32,335 nt of DNA from JAWWBN01 sp033720955 (GTDB lineage Bacteria > Acidobacteriota > Thermoanaerobaculia > Multivoradales > JAHEKO01), in contig JAWWBN010000014.1 of assembly GCA_033720955.1 (NCBI GenBank), positions 1-32,335 of the forward strand. Reading direction: 5' to 3'. Position numbers and translations under genes: made by a program. The notes under the pieces are model-generated. The model did not search any database, was not told the origin of the DNA, and saw only the letters and a program-made list of their open reading frames with translations. The first letter of the stretch is position 1. Each line of letters opens with the position of its first letter. Below are positions 14,030 through 21,924 of this stretch, one piece after another.

Positions 14030-15835
14030 ATGACCGGACCGCGCGTGCTGCTGGCCCTGCTGCTCCTCCTCGCCGCCGCGCCCGGCGTCGCCACCACCTA
14101 CGTCCTCGGGCCCGACGGGGCCCTGGCCGACCGCGCCGACCGGATCGCCGAGGTCGAGGTGCTGGCCCGCCTGGGCGCCCCGGGAGAGGCGGCGACCGAC
14201 CACCTCGCCCTGGTGCGGCGGGAGCTGGGCCCTGCGGCGGCCGGGGCCGGCTCGGTCATCGTCCTGCGTCACCCCGGCGGCACAGGACCGGGAGGGGACA
14301 CGCTGGAGATCGTCGGCGCCCCGGGGCTGGCGCCCGGAGAGCGGGCGATCGTCTTCCTCGAGGCCCGGCCGGATGGGACGTGGGGCCTCCTGCACTGGGC
14401 GCTCGGGGCGTTTCGTCTGAGCGAGGAGGGGGGCCGCCAGCTCGCCCGGCGGGAGCTGGAGGAGGCGAACGTCTTGGGACTCGACCTCGCCCCGGCCACC
14501 GACCCGACCCGCGACTACCACCGCTTCGCCGACTGGCTGGCCGACCGGGCGCACGGCCGGCGGCGGCCGGCGGACTACTTCGTCCCGGTCGAGTCGGGTG
14601 GCTTCGCCCCGCGCTACACCCTGCTCCAGACCAGCGGGCTGCCGGGACGCTGGTTCGACTTCGACGCCGGACGCTCGGTGGGCTGGCGGATCGGTCCCGG
14701 CTCGCAGGGCAGCTCGCCGAGCTTCGGCGTCGCCCAGGCCTCCTGGAACGGAGACCCGGGCTCACGGATCCTCCTGACCCTCCTCGGCTCCACCTCGAGC
14801 CGGGCCGGCTTCCGCCGGGCCGACGGCGTCAACGCGCTGATCTTCAACGACCCCAACCGCGAGGTCGGCGGCCGCTTCGACTGCGCCAGCGGCGGCGTGC
14901 TGGCCGCCGGCGGCTTCTGGACACGCGGGGGCGCCACCCGCTACCGCAACCGCAACTTCCGCCCGATCCGCGAGGCCGACATCGTGATCAACGACGGCAT
15001 GGAGTGCTTCCTGCGCCGCGGCGGCCGAGCGACCGAGGAGCTGTTCGGCCACGAGCTCGGCCACACCCTCGGTCTGGGACACTCCAACCAGCCCAGCGCG
15101 CTCATGTGGTTCGCCCTCCACAACGACGGGCGCGGCGCGCGTCTGCACGCCGACGACCGGGCGGGAGCCGCCTTCCTCTACGGCGCGGGCGGCGGCAGCA
15201 GCCCGCCCGCCCCCGACCCGAAGGGGCCGGAGCCTCCCAGCGAGCTGTCGGCGCGGGCGCTCTCGTCGTCCAAGATCGCGCTGCGCTGGATGGACAACTC
15301 GAGCGACGAAGACGGCTTCCAGGTGTGGGTCAAGGAGGGGGCCGGGCCCTGGCAGAAGTGGAAGAACTTCGGCGCCGACACGGCCAAGGCCCGGTACGGC
15401 GGCGCCCGGCCCGGCACCAGCTACAGCTTCACCGTGCGCGCGCGGCGCGGCCGCACCTTCTCCGACTTCTCCAACCGCCCCCAGGTCAGGACCCCGGCGG
15501 CCGACGGCGACGACGACGACGGAGGGGACGGCGGAGGCGGCGGCGCGGACGGGGCCCTGCCGGCCCCGGACAACCTCACCGGCCAGCCGGTGTCGCCCAC
15601 CAAGGCCCGGCTCTCCTGGCGCGACAACGCGACCACCCGTCCCCGGTTCGAGATCTGGGTTCGCGAGGCCAAGACCTGGGTGCTCTGGGGCCGGACCACC
15701 CGCGGCGCGACGAGCGCCGTCGTGGACGGACTCGACCAGCGTCGTATATACCGCTTCAAGGTGCGAGCGCGGCAGGGCTCGGAGCGGTCCGCCTTCTCGA
15801 ACACCGTCAAGGTCAGGCTGCCGCTCGGCCGCTAG
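14030..15835 (+). CDS. Secreted matrixin-like zinc metalloprotease with two fibronectin type III domains
   Basis: A 601-residue protein with a signal peptide (MTGPRVLLALLLLLAAAPGV, cleavage near ATT). Residues 25-200 form a pro- or accessory domain of no known type. The catalytic domain holds HELGHTLGLGH (H341, E342, H345, H351), the metzincin zinc site, with a likely Met-turn in SALMWF a few residues later, as in matrixins (M10). After it come two fibronectin type III domains (about 400-490 and 512-600; both with TSYSFTVRAR/RIYRFKVRAR strands) joined by a DGDDDDGGDGGGGG linker. FN3 domains usually bind surfaces or glycans and present the enzyme outside the cell. The start was chosen at the ATG 7 bases after the -10. 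The longer open frame upstream overlaps the FadL-type gene and reads as its antisense. Confidence 0.85.
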   Translation: MTGPRVLLALLLLLAAAPGVATTYVLGPDGALADRADRIAEVEVLARLGAPGEAATDHLALVRRELGPAAAGAGSVIVLRHPGGTGPGGDTLEIVGAPGLAPGERAIVFLEARPDGTWGLLHWALGAFRLSEEGGRQLARRELEEANVLGLDLAPATDPTRDYHRFADWLADRAHGRRRPADYFVPVESGGFAPRYTLLQTSGLPGRWFDFDAGRSVGWRIGPGSQGSSPSFGVAQASWNGDPGSRILLTLLGSTSSRAGFRRADGVNALIFNDPNREVGGRFDCASGGVLAAGGFWTRGGATRYRNRNFRPIREADIVINDGMECFLRRGGRATEELFGHELGHTLGLGHSNQPSALMWFALHNDGRGARLHADDRAGAAFLYGAGGGSSPPAPDPKGPEPPSELSARALSSSKIALRWMDNSSDEDGFQVWVKEGAGPWQKWKNFGADTAKARYGGARPGTSYSFTVRARRGRTFSDFSNRPQVRTPAADGDDDDGGDGGGGGADGALPAPDNLTGQPVSPTKARLSWRDNATTRPRFEIWVREAKTWVLWGRTTRGATSAVVDGLDQRRIYRFKVRARQGSERSAFSNTVKVRLPLGR

Positions 15836-15863
15836 CGCCACGCCCGGGCGGCGGCGGGGTGTC

Positions 15864-15872
15864 TGGTAGATT
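15864..15872 (+). promoter_or_regulatory. Extended -10 element, 6 bases before the diguanylate cyclase start
   Basis: TGGTAGATT is the best match to the recurrent element. CTGGCC separates it from the GTG at 15879. This supports GTG as a leaderless start. A promoter for the downstream thyA-folA genes may be this one. Confidence 0.55.
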
Positions 15873-15878
15873 CTGGCC

Positions 15879-17291
15879 GTGCCGCCCAGCCGCGAACGAC
15901 GGGCTGCCGACATCCTGAACGCCGTCGACGGCCTGCTGCGCACCCATCTCGAGGGCAGCTCGGTGGGCGCGCGGGCGCTGGCCAACCTCGCCGTGACCAT
16001 GGCGATCGAGTACTCCGGGGCCCGCTGGGGCGCGCTGCTGGAGGGAGGCCAGGGCGTCTTCCACCCCACCCTGAAGCTGGGCGAAGGCGCCGCCGAGGGC
16101 GAGCCCGACGCCGAGCTGGTCGCCACGGCGGCGACGCTCCGTCGCCTTCGGGTGGACGGTAGGCGCCTCGCCGCCGCCGTGCTCGAGAGCGGCCGCGTGG
16201 CGGCGGTGCTCTACCTCGAGTTTCCGGGCCCGCCGGCGGCGGAGGCGGTGGACCTCGCCCGGGCGGTGGCCACCCGCATCGGCGCCCTGCTGCAGAGCAC
16301 CCACCTGGTCGAAGAGCTCTCCCGGCGCACCCGCAACGTCGCCCTGCTGGAGGGGCTGGGGGCCTGTCTGGCCGCCGGCACCCTGGCCGACGAGGACCTC
16401 GACCGGGCGCTTCAAGGGGCGGCGGTGGCCACCGGCAGCCCGGAGGGCATCCTGGCGATCACCGGGCGCCGGGGCGGGCTGCTGCGGGCCCAGGTCTTCG
16501 GCGAGGAGGGGGGCGCCCTCCGCGACCTGGCCGCGGCGCTGGCGGAGAGGCTCCACGACCCCCGGGGGGAGCCGGAGGAGCTGCTGGCGGGCAACTACCT
16601 CTTCGAGGCCCTCCACACCGAGCTGGTGCCCGACCCGGCCGGCGCCGAGAGCCGTCTCCCCGTCGGCTTCCTGCTGGTGCGCGGTGCGACGGCGCCCTAC
16701 GGCACCGCCGACCGCTCCTTCTTCAACGCCGTGGTCCACCTGATGAACGGCGCCCTGGCGCGGCTCGACTTCTTCCGACGCGCCGCCGAGGACCCGCTGA
16801 CCGAGACGGGCTCGCGGCTGGCCCTCAGGCTGAAGCTCTGCGAGGCCCAGGCCGTCTCGCTGAAGACCGGCAAGCCGTTCTCGGTGCTGCTGGTGGACCT
16901 CGACCGCTTCAAGGAGGTCAACGACCGGTACGGTCACCTGGTGGGGGACGCGGTGCTGCGGCAGTTGGCCGAGCTCCTGCGCTCGCGGCTCCGCAAGGAC
17001 GACTCGGTGGCCCGCTTCGGTGGCGACGAGTTCGTGCTGATCCTGCCGCTGACCGGCTCCCGCGAGGCCGGCCTCCTGGCCGAGGAGCTGCGGGAGCTGA
17101 TCACCTCCCACCGTTTCACCGAGAACGACATCGCCGTCTCGGTCTCGGTGGGCGTCTCCACCCACCAGGTCGGCGCCCACGGGGTCGACGACGTGCTCCG
17201 CTCGGCCGACGAGGCGCTCTACGCCGCCAAGAGCGCCGGCCGCGACCGCGTCTCCGTGGCGCGCGGCGACGACTCCGGCGACGGGAGCTGA
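15879..17291 (+). CDS. Diguanylate cyclase with two GAF-like domains and a GGDEF domain
   Basis: This 470-residue cytosolic protein has a GAF-like region at about 15-150 (VTMAIEYSGARWGALLEGG, VAAVLYLEFPGP), a second at about 150-305 and a GGDEF domain at about 310-465. The active motif is GGDEF at 381-385 in VARFGGDEFVLILPL, preceded by LLVDLDRFKEVNDRYGH. The inhibitory I-site RKDD (372-375) lies exactly five residues before it, so feedback inhibition by c-di-GMP is expected. The usual DPLTGLxNR opening of the domain is altered to DPLTETGSRLAL. It makes c-di-GMP from two GTP in response to a signal sensed by the GAF domains. Start is GTG. It ends 6 bases before thyA, so it may be co-transcribed with the nucleotide genes, an unusual pairing. 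Confidence 0.9.
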   Translation: MPPSRERRAADILNAVDGLLRTHLEGSSVGARALANLAVTMAIEYSGARWGALLEGGQGVFHPTLKLGEGAAEGEPDAELVATAATLRRLRVDGRRLAAAVLESGRVAAVLYLEFPGPPAAEAVDLARAVATRIGALLQSTHLVEELSRRTRNVALLEGLGACLAAGTLADEDLDRALQGAAVATGSPEGILAITGRRGGLLRAQVFGEEGGALRDLAAALAERLHDPRGEPEELLAGNYLFEALHTELVPDPAGAESRLPVGFLLVRGATAPYGTADRSFFNAVVHLMNGALARLDFFRRAAEDPLTETGSRLALRLKLCEAQAVSLKTGKPFSVLLVDLDRFKEVNDRYGHLVGDAVLRQLAELLRSRLRKDDSVARFGGDEFVLILPLTGSREAGLLAEELRELITSHRFTENDIAVSVSVGVSTHQVGAHGVDDVLRSADEALYAAKSAGRDRVSVARGDDSGDGS

Positions 17292-17297
17292 GAGGTC

Positions 17298-18092
17298 ATG
17301 GAGGTCTATCTCGATCTGCTGCGGCGGATTCTGGACTCCGGGATCCGCAAGGAGGACCGCACCGGCACCGGCACGCTGAGCTGCTTCGGCCACCAGATGC
17401 GGTTCGACCTGGCCGACGGCTACCCCCTGCTGACCACCAAGAAGCTCCACCTGAAGTCCATCGTCCACGAGCTCCTCTGGTTTCTGAGCGGCTCCACCAA
17501 CGTCAGCTACCTGCAGGAGAACGGCGTGCGGATCTGGAACGAGTGGGCCGACGAGGAGGGCGAGCTGGGGCCCGTCTACGGCTACCAGTGGCGCTCGTGG
17601 CCGGCGCCGGACGGTCGCCAGATCGACCAGATCACGGCGGTTCTGGAGCAGATCCGCGCCGACCCCGACTCCCGCCGGCACCTGGTGAGCGCCTGGAACG
17701 TGGCCGACGTGGAGCGCATGGCCCTGCCGCCGTGTCACCTGCTGTTCCAGTTCTGGGTGGGCGAGGGCCGCCTCTCCTGCCAGCTCTACCAGCGCAGCGC
17801 CGACGTCTTCCTGGGGGTGCCCTTCAACATCGCCTCCTACGCCCTGCTGACCCTGATGGCGGCCCAGGTGACCGGCCTCGAGCCGGGCGAGCTGATCATC
17901 ACCCTGGGCGACGCCCACCTCTACCTGAACCACCTGGAGCAGGCGACGCTGCAGCTCACCCGCCGGCCCCGGCCCTTGCCGCGCATGCGGCTCGATCCGC
18001 AGGTCACCTCGATCTTCGACTTCACCTACGACCACTTCACCCTCGAGGGGTACCGCCCGCATCCGCACATCAAGGCGCCGATCGCGGTCTGA
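17298..18092 (+). CDS. thyA: Thymidylate synthase
   Basis: A 264-residue enzyme, the same length as E. coli ThyA. It converts dUMP and methylene-tetrahydrofolate to dTMP and dihydrofolate. The phosphate-binding arginine (R21, in KEDRTGTGTLS), the catalytic cysteine C146 in ALPPCHLLFQF, the RSAD motif of QRSADVFLGVPFN and the LGDAHLYLNH motif are all present. The start is ATG, preceded by GAGAGG a few bases upstream. The gene follows the diguanylate cyclase by 6 bases and precedes folA by 10, so the dihydrofolate it makes is reduced by the next gene product. This gene uses the classical ThyA route rather than the flavin-dependent ThyX. Confidence 0.98.
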   Translation: MEVYLDLLRRILDSGIRKEDRTGTGTLSCFGHQMRFDLADGYPLLTTKKLHLKSIVHELLWFLSGSTNVSYLQENGVRIWNEWADEEGELGPVYGYQWRSWPAPDGRQIDQITAVLEQIRADPDSRRHLVSAWNVADVERMALPPCHLLFQFWVGEGRLSCQLYQRSADVFLGVPFNIASYALLTLMAAQVTGLEPGELIITLGDAHLYLNHLEQATLQLTRRPRPLPRMRLDPQVTSIFDFTYDHFTLEGYRPHPHIKAPIAV

Positions 18093-18102
18093 GATCGCCG
18101 CC

Positions 18103-18633
18103 GTGGACCACTCCGCCCGCCCCTCCGCCCCGGCGCCCGAGGTGTCGCTCATCGCCGCGGTGGCCGAGAACGGGGTGATCGGTCGCGACGGCGGCCTGCC
18201 CTGGCGGTTGTCGAGCGACCTCCGGCGGTTCAAGCGCCTCACCATGGGGCACCACCTGTTGATGGGGCGCCGCACCTTCGAGTCGCTGGGGCGGCCGCTG
18301 CGCGGGCGCAGGCTGGTGGTGATCACCCGCGGCCGGCTCGAGCTGCCCGAGGGAGTGGCCGCGGCCGCCTCGCCCGAGGCGGCGATCGGGCTGGCCCGCG
18401 ACGCCGGCGAGACCGAGGTCTTCGTCGCCGGCGGCGCCGAGATCTACCGCGCCACCCTCGACCGGGCCGACCGGCTCTACCTGACCCGGGTCCTGGCCCA
18501 GGTGCCGGGGGACACCTTCTTCCCCCTCTTCCCGCGTCCCGGCTGGCGGCGGCTCTCGGCCGAGGAGGTGGCCGCCGACGCCCGCAACGAGCACCCCACT
18601 CGGTTCGAGGTCTGGGAGCGGCGCCACCCGTGA
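18103..18633 (+). CDS. folA: Dihydrofolate reductase
   Basis: A 176-residue enzyme that reduces dihydrofolate with NADPH, closing the cycle started by ThyA. Visible motifs: VSLIAAVAENGVIGRDGGLP (14-33), the catalytic acid D39 in WRLSSDLRRFK, MGRRTFESLGRPL (54-66) with the NADPH-binding arginines, VVITR, and VFVAGGAEIY (106-115). The first 12 residues are a Pro/Ala-rich extension. GTG at 18103 is the only start upstream of the conserved core that fits the 10-base gap to thyA. Its stop overlaps the GTG of the next membrane protein gene (GTGA), so translation continues into an unrelated gene. Confidence 0.96.
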   Translation: MDHSARPSAPAPEVSLIAAVAENGVIGRDGGLPWRLSSDLRRFKRLTMGHHLLMGRRTFESLGRPLRGRRLVVITRGRLELPEGVAAAASPEAAIGLARDAGETEVFVAGGAEIYRATLDRADRLYLTRVLAQVPGDTFFPLFPRPGWRRLSAEEVAADARNEHPTRFEVWERRHP

Positions 18634-20117
18634 GCCCGCCGGAGCACCAACCCCCCGGCCCCTACCTGGCGCTGGGCGTCGCCACCGCCCTTCTCCTCGC
18701 CCTGCCGCCGCTCGCCGTGGGGCTGACCCCCGTCGCCGACCTGCCCCAGCAGCTCGCGCAGATCCCCCTGCTGCTCGACGTCCTGACCGGGCAGGCGCCC
18801 CATCTGACCGTCCACTGGCTGGCGCCCAACAAGATCTGCTATCCCCTGCTGGGGCTCGCCTGGCTGGCCTTCGACCCCCTCGTCGCGGCGCGCGCCGCGC
18901 GCGTCGGCATCGTCGCGGCGTGGGTGGCGGCGGGCTTCTGGATGGCACGGCGGCGGCGGCGGTCGCCCGCCCAGGCGGCGCTGGCCGGCGCCGTGGTCTA
19001 CAACCACCTCTTCGGCTTCGGCTTCTTCAACTTCGTGCTCGGCCTGGGGGCCTTTCTGCTCTGGATCGAGGTCAACGAGGCCGATCCGGAGAGACCGGCG
19101 GCCCGGACCGTGCTGGAGGTGGCGGCCGGCGGCCTGCTGCTCTACTTCAGCCACGCCCTCTGGCTGGCGGCCGGGCTGGGCTGGCTGCTGGTGAGCTGGG
19201 CGGTGGAGCGCCCCCCGTCGATCGTGCGGCAGCGGCAGGCCCTGGGCGTGATGCCGTCGCTGGGCCTCTTCCTGCTCTGGTACCCGGGCTTCGTCGCCCG
19301 GGGCTGGGAGTCAATCAGCGTCTACGGACCGCTGCCCTGGGAGCGGCTGTCGCCGCGCTACTGGATCCCGGCGACCCTGGGCGCCGTCCACGGGCCTCTG
19401 GAGCCCGCTCTGCTTCTCGCCCTGACCGGCTGGCTGGGGCTCGGCCTCTGGCATCGCAGGCGCGACCTGGCCGGGGCTGTGGACCGGCGGCTGCTGCTGG
19501 CCGCCCTGACCCTGGCCGCCGCCGCCCTGCTGCTGCCGATCAAGGTCGACAAGACCCTCGGCTTCGCCGCGCGCTACCAGCCCATGGCCCTGGTGCTGCT
19601 CCTCCTGGCGCTGCCGCCGCCCTCCCTCTCCGGGCTCCGCCGTCGCGCGGTGGCGCTGGCGGTGGTGGCCGCCTTCGCCCTGGGCACCACCGCCATCTGG
19701 ATCGGCTTCGAGCGCGAAGAGCTCGCCGGGCTGCGCGAGGCCCTCGAGCACCTGCCCGCGGAGCCGCGGGTGCTGGGGCTCGACCTCTACCGCTCCAGCC
19801 CGCGGGTGCGCTACCCCGCCTATCTGCAGAGCTTCGCCTACGCCCAGCTCGTGGCCGGCGGCGAGCTCAACTTCTCCTTCACCGACCTCCCCAGCTCGCT
19901 GGTGGTGCGGAGGGTCTGGACGAGCGACCCCTGGACCCCGCACCTGGAGTGGGAGCCGGAGGAGGTGGAGCCGGACGACCTCGACCATTTCGACTTCCTG
20001 CTGGCGCACGCCTCCCAGCGCGGCCACCGCCGGCTGGTCGCCGACCTGGGCCGGCTGGTGCCCGTGACCGACGGCCGTCGCTGGCGGCTCTACCGGGTGG
20101 CGGCGGCCGGTGGCTAG
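18630..20117 (+). CDS. Polytopic membrane protein, GT-C-like, function unknown
   Basis: A 495-residue protein with about ten membrane helices (for example 11-31, 88-106, 112-145, 162-188, 203-220, 288-305, 340-358) and a soluble C-terminal domain of about 130 residues (LDLYRSSPRVRYPAYLQSF, then DLDHFDFLLAHAS). An acidic residue followed by helix-facing polar residues occurs in the first loop (PVADLPQQLAQIPLLLDVL), as in GT-C glycosyltransferases that use lipid-linked sugars, but no DxD or family-specific motif confirms that. It starts with GTG overlapping the folA stop and overlaps the next gene by 8 bases, so the two membrane proteins are probably made together. Possible role: transfer or export of cell-surface glycans. 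Confidence 0.75.
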   Translation: MSPPEHQPPGPYLALGVATALLLALPPLAVGLTPVADLPQQLAQIPLLLDVLTGQAPHLTVHWLAPNKICYPLLGLAWLAFDPLVAARAARVGIVAAWVAAGFWMARRRRRSPAQAALAGAVVYNHLFGFGFFNFVLGLGAFLLWIEVNEADPERPAARTVLEVAAGGLLLYFSHALWLAAGLGWLLVSWAVERPPSIVRQRQALGVMPSLGLFLLWYPGFVARGWESISVYGPLPWERLSPRYWIPATLGAVHGPLEPALLLALTGWLGLGLWHRRRDLAGAVDRRLLLAALTLAAAALLLPIKVDKTLGFAARYQPMALVLLLLALPPPSLSGLRRRAVALAVVAAFALGTTAIWIGFEREELAGLREALEHLPAEPRVLGLDLYRSSPRVRYPAYLQSFAYAQLVAGGELNFSFTDLPSSLVVRRVWTSDPWTPHLEWEPEEVEPDDLDHFDFLLAHASQRGHRRLVADLGRLVPVTDGRRWRLYRVAAAGG

Positions 20118-21915
20118 GGAGGCGGCGAGGTCGCACCCCGGCGGGGGAGACCGCCGACGGGTCGGATGGCTCGAGGCGGCCGCGATCGCCGGGACGGCGG
20201 CGGCCGCGGGCGCGGCGGCGTGGCAGTCGCTCTTCCGCTACTTCCAGGTGGACGAGTACGTCTTCGTCCGCTGCGCCTGGCTCTTCTCCCGCGGCGAGAC
20301 GCCCTACCGCGACTTCTTCGACCACCACACCCCGCTCTTCTACGCCCTGCTCTCCCCCGTGGTGGGCGCCGCCCCGGAGTCGCCCGCGGTCTTCGACGCC
20401 GCCCGCGCGGTCAGCCTGGGGCTGCTCGGTCTCCTCCTTCTCCTGGTCTGGCGGCTGGCACGCCGAATCGGCGGGAGGGAGGGCGCCTGGCTGGCGGTCT
20501 TCCTGCTGGCGACCGCGCACGCCTTCGTGGCGCGCGGCATCGAGATCCGCCCCGACCTGCTGGCGGCCACGGCCTTTCTGGGCATGGCCGACCTCCTCCT
20601 CGCGGACGGCGGACGAAGACGGGGGCTGGCCGCGGGGCTGCTGGCCGCCGTCGCCCTCCTGTCCACCCAGAAGGCGCTCTACTACCTCTGGGGGGTCGGC
20701 GTGCTCGTGGCCGTCGACCTGGCGCGGCGCACCCCGACGGACCGCCGCCGGAGGTTTCTCGGTCCGCCGGCGGGATCGGTGCTGGTCGGCTTCGCCGTCG
20801 CCGTCGTCGGGGTGGCGGGGGCGCTCGCCCTCCGCGGCGCGCTGGCGGAGTTCTGGGAGCAGAACGTGACCCTGGCGGTCGAGTGGCAGGGGACCTTCCG
20901 CCGCTTCCCCGCCCTCGACTACCTGCTGCCCGCCCTGCGTCTCTCCCCCCACTGGGCGGTCGGAGTGCTGCTCGGCGGGTGCGCGCTGGCCCTGGACCCC
21001 TCGCTGCGCCGCGGTCTCTCCCCGCGGCGGTGGGCGGTCTACGGCGCGCTCGCCGCGCCGGCCGTGCTCTCGCTGGCGATCAATCCCACGCCCTGGCCCT
21101 ACAACCTCCTGCCGGTGTTCGCGATCCTCGCCCCCCTCGCCGCGCCGATGGCCCCCTGGGCGCGCTCCCTGCGGCCGCTGGCGCGGGTCGCCAGCCTGGC
21201 CGGTCTCCTGCTGCTGGCGGCTCTCTCCTATCCGTCCCGACTCCGGGTGGAGGCGGAGCGTGGCCAGACCGCCCAGCGGGAGGCCCTCAGACGCGTCCTC
21301 GCCGTCACCGAGCCCGACCTGCCGATCTTCGACGCCAACGGCGGCTATCTCTTCCGGCCCGCCGCCTACCGGATCTGGTACCACTCGGCGGCCATGCGCG
21401 CGGCGCTGTCCGAGCGCTTCGATCGCGAGATGGTGCCGTCGATCCTGGCCGCGGGGGCGCCGGCCGCGATCGTCGACTTCCGCTTCCCCGACCTGCCCCC
21501 GTCGGTGCGGGAGTTCGTGCAGTGGAACTACCAGCGCTACCACGGAGCCCTCTTCCTCTGGGGCAGCGCCTACCAGGCGGCCAGCCCGCCGGACGGCACG
21601 CGCTTCACCTTCCGGGCCATCCGCGACGGCGAGTACTTCCTCCAGACCGCCGAGCTCGGCGATCGGACGCCCGCAGTCCGGGTGGGCGGGACCCCGGTGG
21701 CGGTGGGGCGGCCGTTCCAGCTCGCGGCCGGCGAGCACCCGGTCGAGGTGGCCGCCGCGCCCGGCGACCCGGCGACGCCCTTCTTCCTGCTGTGGCGGCC
21801 GCCGACCGGGGAGCTCTGGCGTCCGCTGCCCGGGGCGCCCCCACCCTACTACCCCTTCCGGCCCGGCGACGCCCATGGCTGGAACGCCACCCGCCCGGGG
21901 GCCGTGGCGCGGTAA
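20110..21915 (+). CDS. GT39-family (ArnT/PMT-like) membrane glycosyltransferase
   Basis: This 601-residue protein has about ten membrane helices in the first 420 residues and a soluble C-terminal portion. The first periplasmic loop carries the acidic pair D48-E49 in RYFQVDEYVFVRCAWLFSRG, then ETPYRDFFDHHTPLFYALL, characteristic of the PMT_2/ArnT branch where the acid is the catalytic base. Family members transfer a sugar from polyprenyl-phosphate to lipid A, proteins or glycans on the outer face of the inner membrane. The acceptor is unknown here. The C-terminal part (about 500-600) looks like a beta-rich module (FTFRAIRDGEYFLQTAEL, then VGGTPVAVGRPFQL). The GTG start overlaps the end of the preceding membrane gene. 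It may act with that protein as a pair. Confidence 0.82.
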   Translation: MAREAARSHPGGGDRRRVGWLEAAAIAGTAAAAGAAAWQSLFRYFQVDEYVFVRCAWLFSRGETPYRDFFDHHTPLFYALLSPVVGAAPESPAVFDAARAVSLGLLGLLLLLVWRLARRIGGREGAWLAVFLLATAHAFVARGIEIRPDLLAATAFLGMADLLLADGGRRRGLAAGLLAAVALLSTQKALYYLWGVGVLVAVDLARRTPTDRRRRFLGPPAGSVLVGFAVAVVGVAGALALRGALAEFWEQNVTLAVEWQGTFRRFPALDYLLPALRLSPHWAVGVLLGGCALALDPSLRRGLSPRRWAVYGALAAPAVLSLAINPTPWPYNLLPVFAILAPLAAPMAPWARSLRPLARVASLAGLLLLAALSYPSRLRVEAERGQTAQREALRRVLAVTEPDLPIFDANGGYLFRPAAYRIWYHSAAMRAALSERFDREMVPSILAAGAPAAIVDFRFPDLPPSVREFVQWNYQRYHGALFLWGSAYQAASPPDGTRFTFRAIRDGEYFLQTAELGDRTPAVRVGGTPVAVGRPFQLAAGEHPVEVAAAPGDPATPFFLLWRPPTGELWRPLPGAPPPYYPFRPGDAHGWNATRPGAVAR

Positions 21916-21918
21916 GCT
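21913..21918 (+). promoter_or_regulatory. -10 hexamer, 6 bases before the TPR gene start
   Basis: TAAGCT overlaps the stop codon TAA of the glycosyltransferase gene and is followed by TGCGTC and the ATG at 21925. Spacing equals that of the ypdA-like and diguanylate cyclase sites, so an internal leaderless promoter is plausible. The TG extension is lacking. Confidence 0.35.
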
Positions 21919-21924
21919 TGCGTC

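Noticed and set aside
15515..15556. Short GAC/GGC-rich tract (possible repeat)
   Set aside because: It encodes the Asp/Gly-rich linker between the two FN3 domains in the protease and is explained by that protein.
15841..15850. Palindrome CGCCCGGGCG after the protease gene as a terminator
   Set aside because: Ten bases without a loop or T-run. Such palindromes are expected by chance at this GC content.
15813..18326. Long minus-strand open frame opposite the diguanylate cyclase and thyA
   Set aside because: It is the antisense shadow of two clearly identified genes and has Gln/Gly/Val-rich low complexity with no motif.
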